Assembly (NCBI GenBank): GCA_027578915.1
Contig: JANBTT010000010.1
Location: 163,809-227,808, forward strand
Length of the DNA stretch: 64,000 nt
Direction: 5' to 3'
Source: Coemansia sp. RSA 1200
Taxonomy: Eukaryota; Kickxellomycota; Kickxellomycetes; Kickxellales; Kickxellaceae
This document shows, in pieces, positions 9,744 to 20,400 of the stretch (position 1 is its first letter; each line of letters starts with the position of its first letter). A program made the translations under genes and the position numbers. The notes under the pieces were generated by a model. It saw only the letters and a list, made by a program, of their open reading frames with translations, ran no database searches and was not told the origin of the DNA.

Positions 9744-11000
9744 TTACGGTAGTCGAACGTGTTCAAGGACAAATATCTTCTGTTTTTTTGTCACTTTGCT
9801 TTTGTAAAATATGTCAATTGCTGGATGCTCGGATGGAATGTCAGCCAGCAGCTGCTTTGCGCAGACTGCACGGTATATGAGTGACTCGGACAGGCTTGAC
9901 ATACGAAAGACGTGCGGGCTAAAGTAAGTAGTCTCCCACCACGGGAGTCGTGGACCCATCACGGGATCCAGGATATCGTGGCGCTCCTGTTTGCGCAAGC
10001 AAGTCACGAATTGCACCAAGTACTTCCAGGCAAAGGTGTCGTTGTCGTTTCCGCCCTCAATCCGACCGACAAGCATGTTGAGGATCCTCTCCGAATCAAC
10101 GGACACGGCGTCCTGGATGTTACTCAGGATCCGGTCCATAAAGGTGCAAAACACCTCTGCCGTGGGTGCAAACGGATCCATCTCCAAATACTCCAGCACC
10201 AGCTTCTCCTGGTGGCGGGACTCGGTTTGGCTGAGCGACAGGAGCAGCAGGATGTTGGGAATCGACTTGTTCCGCCTGTACCACCTGTCCGCCAGATCTC
10301 TGGCCGTCTGCAGTCTGCCGACAGCAACGAGAACCTGGGCGTAGAATGGGCGGAAAAACTCGCTCTCCGGGTCGAGATGCACTGCCTGGGACAGGTGCAA
10401 CTCGGCATCGGGCAGCGTGTACTTGCTGTACTGCTTGCCACCGCTGCACTCGGCGCTGATGCAGAAGTCGTTGGATGACCCGATGAACCCAAAGACATTG
10501 GGCTCTGCCGGCCGAATATCCACGTCCCTCCTTGTCCTTCGCAGCCGTCTGATCTCCGTTTCCCGCAGGCACGTGACGATGATACCGAGGTACCCGTGGG
10601 CAAACGACAGTTTGTTCCCGTGCTCCTGCGCCAGCGACACGAGCACCGAGTACGCAGACTCCATGCGGCCGCTCTCCATCTCACAGAACACCCGCTCCAT
10701 TGCTGCAGTGTACGGCTTCTTCCCCTTCATCTCAAACACAATGTTGTCCAGGTAGTGGCCAAGCGAGTCCGGCTGCCCCTGCACGCGGACGGACGCTAGG
10801 AGCAGCCACCACATCTCGTGGAGCGCTATCGATCCGTTCTCGACCACCACCAGAAGCAACTCGCTCGCCTTTCCGTACTCTCGCTGCTTTATGTACATGT
10901 CAATGTCGTGCAGCACCTTCTTGCGGATGACTCGCGGGTAACTTACGGCATACAGCGGGCCGGGGCTGTCGACCGGGTACTCGCGGATCTCCCTTTCCAT
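9744..11000 (-). CDS. RNA polymerase I initiation factor, TAF1A (TAFI48)/Rrn11-like
   Basis: 418-residue helical-repeat protein. The start at 11000 (MEREIREYPVD) follows a low-complexity upstream extension that I exclude. Pattern similarity to animal TAF1A runs through the second half: AMERVFCEMESGRMESAYSV (a repeat like the cysteine-ending LEHALHLLC segment), a central LPDAELHLSQAVHLDPES, the conserved DTFAWKYLVQFVTCLRK, then LPWWETTYFSPHVF where TAF1A has WWPxFHFS, then a charged end. TAF1A/Rrn11 is a subunit of the SL1/core-factor complex that places TBP and Pol I at the rDNA promoter. A ChAPs-family exomer subunit was considered because of the TPR-like repeats and the WW-x-x-x-Y-F motif, but the order of conserved blocks fits TAF1A better. 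Tail-to-tail with the dynein gene. Confidence 0.65.
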   Translation of the reverse strand: MEREIREYPVDSPGPLYAVSYPRVIRKKVLHDIDMYIKQREYGKASELLLVVVENGSIALHEMWWLLLASVRVQGQPDSLGHYLDNIVFEMKGKKPYTAAMERVFCEMESGRMESAYSVLVSLAQEHGNKLSFAHGYLGIIVTCLRETEIRRLRRTRRDVDIRPAEPNVFGFIGSSNDFCISAECSGGKQYSKYTLPDAELHLSQAVHLDPESEFFRPFYAQVLVAVGRLQTARDLADRWYRRNKSIPNILLLLSLSQTESRHQEKLVLEYLEMDPFAPTAEVFCTFMDRILSNIQDAVSVDSERILNMLVGRIEGGNDNDTFAWKYLVQFVTCLRKQERHDILDPVMGPRLPWWETTYFSPHVFRMSSLSESLIYRAVCAKQLLADIPSEHPAIDIFYKSKVTKKQKIFVLEHVRLP

Positions 11001-11268
11001 CTGAATACGCGTGAACTTTTGATGCGACAATGGATAACAGCAGTGGCTAGCTGTACAAGAGCAAGTGCATGGATGAATGAAATGAGATTGGGGTTCTTTC
11101 CTTTTCCTATAATGATGATTATTTTTGTGTGGATCAAAATGAGACAAGTTGAAGAGTTTATTTTATTCGAGCCCAGATGAAAACAGCTTCCACTATCTGC
11201 ATATGGGATTTTATGCAAGTGTCACGCGTCGGCTAGAAAAAAAAAAAAAAAAAGAAATCAATTTGTTT

Positions 11269-13821
11269 CTACGCTGCGTTTTCTATGCGGCCGTCTGTTT
11301 GCGGAGACACAACCGCCCACTGCGCAATGAGCCCTTCGGACGCATACGAGCGGGTGTCCTTTCGGTTGATAGGCATGCCGGGCAGCAGCCCGTTAGCATC
11401 GTCATTCCGCGGAACGCCCTGCGCATCTGTCTCGCTTTCCCTGTTGCCCGACATGGGAGTGGCACTGTTGTCTTCGTGTCCAAACAGCGCAGTGCGGGCA
11501 ACACGCATTGGCGTCTGGTCGTCTGTCAGTCGCTTTGCGCTGGAAAGCAGCGCACGAAGCACGCTGGACCGGCGATGCGTAAGCAGCTGGGCTTTGGTGG
11601 CCAGGCTGTCGTGGTATTGATTGACAACCGATGCAATCCGACTGGCAAGCGTCTGGCAGCTCTCGTCAATGGCGCTAGCATTCTCTTCTTCTTCTTGTTG
11701 CTGCCGCCGCTGCTGCTGTGCCAGCTGCCGGAGGTTGTCTGCGTGCTTGACAATCAGCTGCTTCCATCTCGAATGCTTTGACTCGCCTGCCGATCCTCCG
11801 GCAACCTGGCTTGCGTTGCTGGAATCCGATCCAGTTCCTGCAGAGATATGATCCTTTATACCACCAGTGTCGCCTGGACTCGGGTCCAGCAGCTGATGAC
11901 GAATGGTGGAGCAACTCTGGGCCAGTCCGTGCCTCTTGAAGCTCCATGCATTGCACACGGCCAGTCCGTAGAAGTAGCGTCTATACAGATCGGAAAACGT
12001 TATTCCGTTTTCCTCGTCCACCACAAGGACTCCCTCAGTAAGCACCTCGTAGCCGTCGTGGCCCCGGTACATGTAATCTCTGGTGGCAACCAAGTACTCT
12101 GCATCCATGTCAAGCAGCTCGTCCTCCTCGCCGCCATAGTCAGAGGCCGCATCAGCGTCCGACTCTGAGTCCCATCCAGAATCATCAGTGCTGTTTCTCC
12201 GGCCAGACCTTAGTGGCACTGTATCCCCGCTGGCTCCAATGGCGTTTTCGACCGCCACCCGATGCATACTCGATATGCTCTTATCTCTTGGACGGCTTGG
12301 ATTCAGCTGTGTGGTCGAGTTGTTTGAGCCGGCAGGGCTCTTCTTGTCTTTGGCGTGACTAGCGGCTGCCTTTGCCGAGGCCGTAAGCACAATGGACGTG
12401 ACTCTGTCTCCCGGTTCTCTGGTAGGATCAAACACAAACCGGATCCCGCTGACCTGAGGGAACCTGCCTTCCTGCGCCGGCCACTTGCTCACCCCGTTCT
12501 CCAGAGCACGCCGGATCTGGTCCCCCGTAAGCCTGACCACGACCACCGGATCCTCAAACGGGAATATCTCCATAATGTCCCGCATGCGCACCGCGCCCTC
12601 CGGATAGACCTTGTCGGAGCGGATTGCACCCCCGCACAGAAGCCCGACCTCCACACCAACGCTGGCGGCGTAGCAGAGTCGCATCAGATCGCCCGTGAAG
12701 CTACCAATGTTGCTTTCCCGTGTTCTGCACACGGTTGAGCGGGCATCCAGTGCGGTGGTGGTGAATCCAACCAGCTTGTCCATCGCCTTGCTTAGATGCG
12801 TCTCAATTGTATCCACCGCCTGCTTGACCTCGGGGTCCTCGGGGATGTCTCTGGTAACCCTGTGGCGCGTGACGGAGATGTTGGATACTGCGGGGACCCC
12901 ACTACCATTCGCCGTGCTGACCGTAAGGGATATCTCGCTGAGGTCGCGGAAGTCGGTGCCGCTCTTTACCAGCCGTCTACCCTGCGACTCCTCAGACAGC
13001 TCTGCTCTCTCTTTCCTCCACGTGGCAACCATTCTGGCATCGTCGTCGTGGCCACTGTACTTTGCTGGGAGCATCGGTAAGCTCGGGTCGGAAAACTCGG
13101 AAACGCCGGAACCAATGTAGTAAAAGTGGTCGTGTCCAGAAAGAACCAGATCAATAACATCGGAGCAGGAATCAGCTAGCTTGATATCGTTAGGAAGACG
13201 CATGTGGGACAGGCAGATAACCAGATCACAAGCCGCACCGTTCCCCTTCTCCTCATTCACCTCGCCCTCCATGTTGCCTTGCTTTAACCTGGTGGCCATA
13301 TCTCTTGCCGACTCCACAAAGTCGTGGTACTCGAATGTGGGAGGGAGACAGGGCAGCGTGTCCAGCCACTCCTTCTCGACAATCCCAATGACTCCGATAC
13401 GCAGGGACCCGACCTGTCTGATCAGATACCGAGCACTGTTGTTTCGTGCTGCCGGACCGCCAGTCCCCCTGTCTGTCAGATTGGTGATAACCCAGGGGAA
13501 GTTGTTGCGCCTGATCAGATGCTCCAGCTGGTCTATCCCCTGGTCGAACTCGTGGTTCCCAAACGTCGATGCATCGATGCTGAGGCTGTTTAGGATCGGA
13601 AGCATGTGCTCGCCGCGCGAGATGCTGCTTTCGAGGCTCGGGAAGTATGCGTCGCCGCTGAACAGTGTCAGCGTCGGTCCCGCCTCCTCCGACTTGTGCT
13701 GGAGGCCCTGGAGCAGGGTCTTGAACCGCGCTGCGCCGCCCACCGGATCCGTGCTGTCGGCTGCCACATGGTAGACGTCGTTAAAGTGCAGGATACGTAG
13801 AGATGGCGTTGGCTCTGCCAT
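11269..13821 (-). CDS. 5'-nucleotidase/UshA-family metallophosphoesterase
   Basis: 850 residues from the ATG at 13821, directly before the catalytic domain. The metallophosphoesterase core has LHFNDVYH (residues 11-18), FSGDAYFPS (G56-D57), GNHEFDQGID (88-97), LSHMR and GHDHFYYIG, which are the metal-ligand motifs of calcineurin-like enzymes. The 5'-nucleotidase C-terminal domain follows: ESNIGSFTGDLMR, LLCGGAIRSDK, MRDIMEIFPFEDPVVVV and GVSKWPAQEGRFPQVSG. It should hydrolyse nucleotides or related phosphoesters; the substrate cannot be read from sequence. A long Ser/Asp/Glu-rich insert and a Gln-rich segment (QQQRRQQQEEEE) extend the C terminus well beyond bacterial UshA. An in-frame ATG at 13929 would add a hydrophobic N terminus (see findings). 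Single exon. Confidence 0.88.
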   Translation of the reverse strand: MAEPTPSLRILHFNDVYHVAADSTDPVGGAARFKTLLQGLQHKSEEAGPTLTLFSGDAYFPSLESSISRGEHMLPILNSLSIDASTFGNHEFDQGIDQLEHLIRRNNFPWVITNLTDRGTGGPAARNNSARYLIRQVGSLRIGVIGIVEKEWLDTLPCLPPTFEYHDFVESARDMATRLKQGNMEGEVNEEKGNGAACDLVICLSHMRLPNDIKLADSCSDVIDLVLSGHDHFYYIGSGVSEFSDPSLPMLPAKYSGHDDDARMVATWRKERAELSEESQGRRLVKSGTDFRDLSEISLTVSTANGSGVPAVSNISVTRHRVTRDIPEDPEVKQAVDTIETHLSKAMDKLVGFTTTALDARSTVCRTRESNIGSFTGDLMRLCYAASVGVEVGLLCGGAIRSDKVYPEGAVRMRDIMEIFPFEDPVVVVRLTGDQIRRALENGVSKWPAQEGRFPQVSGIRFVFDPTREPGDRVTSIVLTASAKAAASHAKDKKSPAGSNNSTTQLNPSRPRDKSISSMHRVAVENAIGASGDTVPLRSGRRNSTDDSGWDSESDADAASDYGGEEDELLDMDAEYLVATRDYMYRGHDGYEVLTEGVLVVDEENGITFSDLYRRYFYGLAVCNAWSFKRHGLAQSCSTIRHQLLDPSPGDTGGIKDHISAGTGSDSSNASQVAGGSAGESKHSRWKQLIVKHADNLRQLAQQQRRQQQEEEENASAIDESCQTLASRIASVVNQYHDSLATKAQLLTHRRSSVLRALLSSAKRLTDDQTPMRVARTALFGHEDNSATPMSGNRESETDAQGVPRNDDANGLLPGMPINRKDTRSYASEGLIAQWAVVSPQTDGRIENAA

Positions 13822-14177
13822 CGTATCGATCAAACAAGGAGATAAAAAAGCGTCAGCACCCTGGGCTCGGAAAGTAAGAGCTTTAAATAGAATGAAATGT
13901 GAGAAAGCAGAGAAGAGAACTAAACGCATATGCGCCTGGTAAAAGTCGGGAAGGAATCGGAAAAAAGCGGGGTGGAAAACAGAAACATCTCCCTTTTTCA
14001 TTTCCTTCAAGATGGATGACGCAAAAAAAGTGGAGGAAAGATTAGATTTGCTAGGTTCGGTCCAACCGCATACAGCCGCTCTGATTTTAGAGCATTCAAA
14101 AACAGGCAAAAAGCCAAAACAAAAACCTGACGCTAGTGGCTTGATCCAGAAGACCTTGGCTGCCCAATGGCAGCAAC
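13822..14177. other. intergenic, phosphoesterase leader and HIS3 3' region
   Basis: Upstream of the minus-strand phosphoesterase and downstream of HIS3. It holds an in-frame N-terminal extension of the phosphoesterase reading frame, but no separate gene is seen. Confidence 0.4.
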
Positions 14178-14783
14178 TCAGAGAACGCCCTTTGTGCTTG
14201 GGACGTCGTTGGATCCGGTGCGAGAAGCGGCTTCCCTAATTGCCACAGCCAGCGCCTTGAAGGCGGACTCTGCGCGGTGGTGGTCGTTGTCGCCCTTAAG
14301 CACATCGACATGAAGGGTGATTCCAGCAGCCGTAGCAAACGACTGCAACACGTGCGGAATCATCTCGCACGAAAGCGCACCGACCTTCTCGCGCTTCAGG
14401 CCCAGATCAATGCAAGCGTAGGGGCGGCCCGAGATGTCGACCACGGCGCGTGCAAGCGCTTCGTCGAGCGGACAGTAGGCGTGGCCAAACCGCTTGATTC
14501 CGCGCGGCTCGCCCAGCGCCTTCTTAAAGGCCATGCCAAGCGCTATTGCCGTGTCCTCGGCCGTGTGGTGGTCGTCGATGTGCAGATCGCCCTTGCACGC
14601 CAGCGTCAGCGACCACTTGCCGTGCTTGGCCAGCGCATGGTACATGTGGTCGAGGAACCCGATGCCTGTGTCGATGCTGATGGTCTGCTCGCTTGCAGAC
14701 TCCAGCGACCCCAGCTCAAGCCTGATCTTGATGTCTGTCTCGTTGGTCTTGCGCTCAACCACTGCTGTGCGTTCCTGTGGCAT
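14178..14783 (-). CDS. HIS3: imidazoleglycerol-phosphate dehydratase
   Basis: Sixth step of histidine biosynthesis: converts imidazole glycerol phosphate to imidazole acetol phosphate. The 201-residue length is typical of the single-domain fungal enzyme. Both family signatures are present: HIDDHHTAED at residues 68-77 and GDNDHHRAESAFKAL at 164-178. These, with FLDHMYHALAKHG (43-55) and GFLDHM, provide the manganese-binding histidines and glutamates. The N terminus ERKTNETDIKI and the ending EAASRTG also match. Single exon. A 356-base gap separates it from the phosphoesterase start, and there is no sign of operon-like coupling. Confidence 0.97.
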   Translation of the reverse strand: MPQERTAVVERKTNETDIKIRLELGSLESASEQTISIDTGIGFLDHMYHALAKHGKWSLTLACKGDLHIDDHHTAEDTAIALGMAFKKALGEPRGIKRFGHAYCPLDEALARAVVDISGRPYACIDLGLKREKVGALSCEMIPHVLQSFATAAGITLHVDVLKGDNDHHRAESAFKALAVAIREAASRTGSNDVPSTKGVL

Positions 14784-15078
14784 TTCTTTTGGGCTTTCGC
14801 GTGTTCCTGCTTGGAATAAAATCCGGTATTTAAAGTAACAGCTGGCGTGTGGCGCAGATGAAGATGAAGAAGAAAAAATAATTAAAGTGGAAAGCTAGAG
14901 GGAGAGAAAGGAAGACCTGCAACAATCTCAAGCAACCCAAAAACATTTTATATCTTTTCACTTTGTTCCACCAATGGGATGGGAAAATCAAGTTGTTTTG
15001 GAACAGACGCAAAGTGCTATTAGTATTTTTCAGCCTATTTTACCAGTTGCTGACCAGAGAGAGAGATAAAAAAGTGTA

Positions 15079-15447
15079 CTATTTTTCAGAAGACGAAGCC
15101 GTCTTGGCAGCCTTTGCAAAGTAAAAGGCTACGGGTGTGGTTTGTGTGGCGGCAGATCCGGACCACCGATACCGATTCATCTGAGCCCTCAGCGCAGCAC
15201 GGTCGTCCGCGCCAAGCGAGAGATCCTCCTCCGTCCGTATGCAGCTTCCGATCATCATGAAGAACCCGAACGAGGCGCCGGATCCAAGCGCATACTGGCC
15301 GATAGTTCCCAGGTATCCGCGCGGCCCAGGCCCAAACTTCATTGTCGAGTAGAACCCGATAAGACATCCAAGACACGCGCCGACGCTGCCGCCCATTATC
15401 AGCCCCATCTTGGCCTTGTCCCAGAGTGAAGGTTCGCGATAAGACAT
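15079..15447 (-). CDS. MGR2: Mgr2/ROMO1 mitochondrial inner-membrane protein
   Basis: 122-residue small membrane protein of the Mgr2/ROMO1 family. Two glycine-rich transmembrane hairpin segments are visible: MGLIMGGSVGACLGCLIGFY and, after the FGPGPRGYLGTIGQYALGSG loop, ASFGFFMMIGSCIR. The N-terminal SYREPSLWDKAKMG is typical. Yeast Mgr2 couples Tim21 to the TIM23 presequence translocase and guards lateral release of preproteins; the animal form is ROMO1. A 40-residue hydrophilic C-terminal tail makes it longer than ROMO1 and close to yeast Mgr2. Single exon. Confidence 0.92.
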   Translation of the reverse strand: MSYREPSLWDKAKMGLIMGGSVGACLGCLIGFYSTMKFGPGPRGYLGTIGQYALGSGASFGFFMMIGSCIRTEEDLSLGADDRAALRAQMNRYRWSGSAATQTTPVAFYFAKAAKTASSSEK

Positions 15448-16368
15448 GGCCGTTTTGTTTTAATTTGAAGAGAAAGGTCGCTGTTTCTTTTTTCTGGTTT
15501 CCTGTTCTTCTCTTGAATTTCGAATGGCAAAAGGAAATCGTGAAACTGTTTGTTTATCACAAAAATACACCCCAGCGCCGTTATAACACTTTCTTTTTAC
15601 AGAAAAAGACTAGAGAATAATGAAAATAATATAGAAAAAGTAGCAGACAGAGGAACAAAGAACCAAGTTTCCCTAGAACAAAACAGCAGAGCTCTTTTTT
15701 GGCTTCTTACGATAATGATGCCAATTTGGTGGGGCGTGATCAAACAGCTCACTTATCTTGCTGAGCGAGCCGCGAGTCGAGTTGCCTTTCTTCTTAAAGT
15801 GTGACATCATACACAGGCTCAAGGTTCTCAAGACATCTGAGACTTAGTCTGGTGCAAAGAAATTTGTGCTCAGGTCAAAGAAATGGCAGCATTGGTTTGT
15901 ACTAGTTCTGCGTTGCAGCCCACACGCCAAAAGGGACCACCACATATTACAGTGCAAGTTAGCTAACTCTCCACCCAGCTCAAATCTGCTGCTAGGCCAG
16001 TTACCACAAAAATACTATTTTTCAAACATCAAAAGTTTTTTGTAATAAAAACACACACATAGTGCACAATCACGTCTGCACTAGCACAATTTCTGGTTTT
16101 GCAAGTCCTCATCCTCTGTATTGTCATGACAAGCCAAGGGAGTGAAAAAAAGGGATTTTGAATCATGATCCAGAAACAAAACACATGGAAGAAAAAGAAA
16201 AAAAGACAAATGCTTTCCTTTTCTTCCTTTGCTAGTCCGGTTCACTTGCATTTTCTTGTACTCTAATCACATTTGTCACTAGCTGTCAGTGTCTTTTTTA
16301 TTTTTTGTATTTTGGTAAACCTTGTTAGGATCCTTACTCTTTTTTTATTATCTCTGCAATATAAGCCA
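15448..16368. other. intergenic, no gene seen
   Basis: Divergent region between MGR2 (minus) and the small zinc-finger gene (plus). It is AT-rich with poly-A/T runs. No coding or RNA signal was recognised. Confidence 0.45.
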
Positions 16369-16677
16369 ATGCCATCGCAATCCTCCGAAGCGCACCAAAG
16401 GACCAACAACGACAGCGCCTCTGCTACAAATACCACCAAACATCCTTTGCACAGCACATCGGTACATGACGGCAGCAATGGCGGAGGTGTGCAAAATCAA
16501 CATGGCCTAGCAGCAGCTATGAATACGGGCGGCACCGGGAGCCTTGCAGAGAAGCAGAGCAAGGACAGGCGGAGCCAGAAGGCGGTGTCCACATTCTGCA
16601 CCATATGTGGCAAACAGTGCGCAAACGTTGACGATCTTTGGGACCACATCAGCAACTGCGATTATCTTGGAGAGTAG
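16369..16677 (+). CDS. small C2HC zinc-finger protein
   Basis: 102-residue predicted protein from the first ATG. The first 75 residues are Ser/Thr/Asn/Gly-rich and look disordered. The C terminus holds one compact zinc-finger-like motif, FCTICGKQCANVDDLWDHIS followed by NC, with spacing C-X2-C-X12-H-X3-C, and the protein ends eight residues later. The clustered Cys/His arrangement and stop position argue for a real gene, but I do not recognise the family. It could be a nucleic-acid-binding or adaptor protein. No intron is seen. Confidence 0.5.
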   Translation: MPSQSSEAHQRTNNDSASATNTTKHPLHSTSVHDGSNGGGVQNQHGLAAAMNTGGTGSLAEKQSKDRRSQKAVSTFCTICGKQCANVDDLWDHISNCDYLGE

Positions 16678-17421
16678 TCGAACAACCCAGAGAGATCAAT
16701 GCCGTTCCATCCATGTGCAGGGCATATATAACTGCACCATGTCTTTTTCTATAACAGCAGCTGCAGCTGCTTATTCCGTTATTTCTAAGTAAAACACTAG
16801 TATAAACTACAAGTATAAAAAGCCTTTTTACGGGTTTCGTCACCAGTTGAGTTGGGCAACTCTAAAGAGGTGGATGTAAAAAAAGGGGAGGGGAAAGAAA
16901 CAAGCACAAGCAAAAAGCGTCTAGTGATTGGACGCAAAGCGTAGATGGTTTTAAATTCTCCAAACGCGAACATTTTTCACCCTCTATGTCTGAAGCAAAA
17001 AAATAATAGCTTGCACTCTCTTTTCCCCTTTTTCTTTACATTTTTCTGTTTCTTTAATCCTACTTTCCATTTCTATTGATTTAGTGTTTTGGCCCTCTTT
17101 TCTATTTACCACATTCCCAGAAACAGGACCTGTCGGGTCTACCAGCGTCTTATTCAGCTTTCTATTACACACTTATCGAACAGTTTGGCTCTCATTGACC
17201 AAACCTGGCTTGTTGTATTTGTTGAATTCCTTCCTACTCCCTATACACGCACCATTTGCGCTTAGCTTTGCAAGAAATAGCAAAACAAAAGGTGCTTGCC
17301 TTCTATTTATTTCTTTTGCATAGTTTGTAGCTGAGGAATTGCGTTCAGCCTATCATTCTTGTATATTGTTGTTATTTAGCTTATTTACCCTTCCCGCGTT
17401 ATCAGCGTTAATGCTCTGAAA
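16678..17421. other. intergenic, MED13 upstream region
   Basis: Between the zinc-finger stop and the MED13 start. It is T-rich in its second half, consistent with a promoter and leader, with no gene seen. Confidence 0.45.
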
Positions 17422-20400
17422 ATGAGCCACTTGAACACTAATGTTATAGCCTTGGTAAGTACTAAATTTAAAGAAAATATATATCTTTACAAGTTTGTTG
17501 AATTGCAATCTATCTAGTAAACTGTCGCGTCTTGCTAAAAGGTGTTTTATTTCTTTATAAATTAAAATCTTTTTTGATAGCCCGCACCGGCAAAATCAAT
17601 ACAATGGCGCAGATACAAGTGCAGCTACAATACTAGCGATGCAGCAACGGACCCGCCGCCCTTTTTATCTGTTTGTCGCGATTTGCTCAAGGCAAAAATT
17701 CCCTGCTTATGGCGGCCACTTGGTTCTTCCGATACAGCGTCACATATTCTAGGGCTTTTGCATTTATCTGGTCATGAAGGTGCAACTAAAGGATCGGAAC
17801 ATAGTGGCCCTGAAGGCAACAGCGAAGCACGTAGGCTTCAGATTCCCGACTGCTGGGAGGTTTGGGTTTTCCACACGGTTATTCCTATGGAAAAAGCGGC
17901 TGAGTTGGTCCCAATTCCATCTAGCTTTGAAAGCGTTTCTTCTGGAGAGATAAGCTGGAGCTCTGGGCTAAAGAGCATAGAAGTAAAGGATCACAGGGGC
18001 AACGAGTCGGAACAGCAGCTAGTGGGCAGTATTGATGAGCTGTTTGACAGAGCGCTTTACAACGTCATGGACTGCGCATTGCTTCCATTGTCTATCGTTC
18101 GTTTTGGACTTTCCCAGTGGATATCGTTAACCGGGCCAACCACAGAACAGGACCAGAATCAGTTAGGCCAAAGCTTTGAAGTCCCCGACAATACCGTCGC
18201 ATCGTACCCTAGCATCAAAGAACCTCAACTGCCACCAACTCCACCCAATACCGATCTTGATCTGCCTCCAGGTACTGCTGAATTTCTAGCTGCAAATGCA
18301 CTGCTTGATGAAGGAAAGTTCCCAGCTTCTGCTCCCAAATTACAAAGCAGTTGCATGAAGACACACGACCAGCAGAGATTTTCACAAACACAGGGAACCA
18401 ACAACCATGGCTCGCTACGTTTACTGAAGCTTTTTGCTACGTTTGCATCTTCCCAGAGCACCCTGCTTCTACAGTACAACTCGGTTCTTATTCGTGGATT
18501 CCGCCCCATGGCCTACCTCGATACAATACTGGATCGTCGGCGTCCTGGCGGAGATCAACGTTTTGTTACTGATTGCATCCATTCATCGAGTGAAACACCA
18601 AGCGGTTTACCCCAGCTTGCTCCTCTTGCTGCAGTACGAATCGCACCGCTAGGGATTCCTGCAATGCTTATGTCCGTACCTACCACTAGTCTTGGCGACA
18701 CTGAAGACAAGGCCATTGATGCATGGTCGACTGCTCTTGGCTACCCAGTGGATTTTTTTGCTAAAGAAGAAGATGATTTTGCGTACGGAGCATCTAGACT
18801 TGCGTGGATTGCACTATCCAAGGACAGCGAGCCTATGCTTTATCCGCAGCGGCTTGTGCTAATTGATGAAGAGATGTCGTTAGCGCTTGATTCGAGTTTG
18901 GGCAATTCGCCCGAATCGCAAGGATCTGAACCGGCTGCTGTTGCGACTACAGTGCACGATGGATTAGATGAAAAGGTCAGCAATTCCTCCGCACGCAGTT
19001 CAGTTGGTATGGATGTTGACCAAACTTCCGTTCCTGCTCAGGACGTTGCAGAAGAGGGCGAAGGCGAGGGCGAGGGCGAGGGTGAGGGCGAAGGCGAAGA
19101 AAGCGAGTACGATGAGGAGGGCGAGATAGCTGAATCCGTGGCTTCTGAACAATCGTTGCCATCAAACACCAGAGTCCCACCGGCTACTGCTGAACTTGGC
19201 ACCATTGTCTCAATATTGCAGCGGGATGTCCCAGAGCCACTCGAAGTGTCGCTAGTTGATATTCAAAGGTCAATGGCAAAGTTCCAATCAGAGATCCGTG
19301 CCAAAGAGGAAGAGGAGGAGAAAATGCGCCAAAATGAGATAGCGGAGAAGAATGCTGCAGCATACACTGCCACTTCTAAAGGCAAATCCAGTCTAACCAA
19401 ATCGACAAGCGCCAAGTCCTCGTCATCCGTAGGTGCTTCTGGGACAAAGAAGCGCCAGCGTAGCAATTCAAAAGATGAGCAGTCAAATAAGGTACGCCGC
19501 AAGTCTGCAGTCTCAGCAACGGTTCCACCACCAATGAGCACGATTTCGGATAGCTCTAATGAGGATATTCCATTACAGGCGCTTGTGGCCAACACATCTG
19601 CAAACCCTACCGAGGATTCGGCAACTCAGCCACTGACACAGCAAACAAATTTAGATTCCAGTGGAAATGCAACTGCTAACGATGCGGCGAATGCATCGGG
19701 CGGCGACATTGGATCTCTGTTTGGTGACACTGGAATGGCGGGGGATGGCGGTAGCGGGCTTGGTGGTAACGTAGTCAATATTGGTGACGACATGGGGCTG
19801 GGCATGGGACTAGGCATGGATATGGGCATAGGCGATAACCTTGGTGACTTTGCATCGAGCATGTTTGGGGTCACCGATGACGACTTTAATTTCTTTGACA
19901 ACGTTCCGCCGCAACAACCAAAGCCAGAGAATCCAGCAATGGACATGTTTTCACAACCAGAAATGGACACCGCCAACTCTATGGATCTGGATATCAACCC
20001 GCAAGGCGCTTTTGATATGGAGATGCGATCCGAGGAGCCAAAGGTGTTGGCCAAGACACTGGAGCCTACTGATTCCGAACCGGCAGGCGTTATGGAACAG
20101 CACCAACCTATGCAGGACATGGACGATTTGTTTGATGATGGCATGTTTGATTCATTTTTCGGTGGACAGACGACAGCAACCAGTGCTATTAAGGAAGCAA
20201 CCGTTGCAACAATATTGATCAAACGGGAGGACAACACTGCTACTGCTGCATCTACAAATATCTATGCTACACAGGATATTTCGAATTCTGGATCGGGTGC
20301 TGCGGCATTAAGTATGGATGTCAAAACTTCGTTGGCTGGCCAGTCGCTATCATCGCCACCTGGAGTCACCACGATTGTCAGCTTATCCAGCACGCACTCT

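Noticed and set aside
9744..11000. ChAPs (Bud7/Chs6) exomer subunit as identity for this gene
   Set aside because: TPR-like repeats and a WW-x-x-x-YF motif first suggested it, but the order of blocks (SGRMESAYSVL, AWKYLVQF, WWETTYFS, basic end) fits TAF1A/Rrn11 better.
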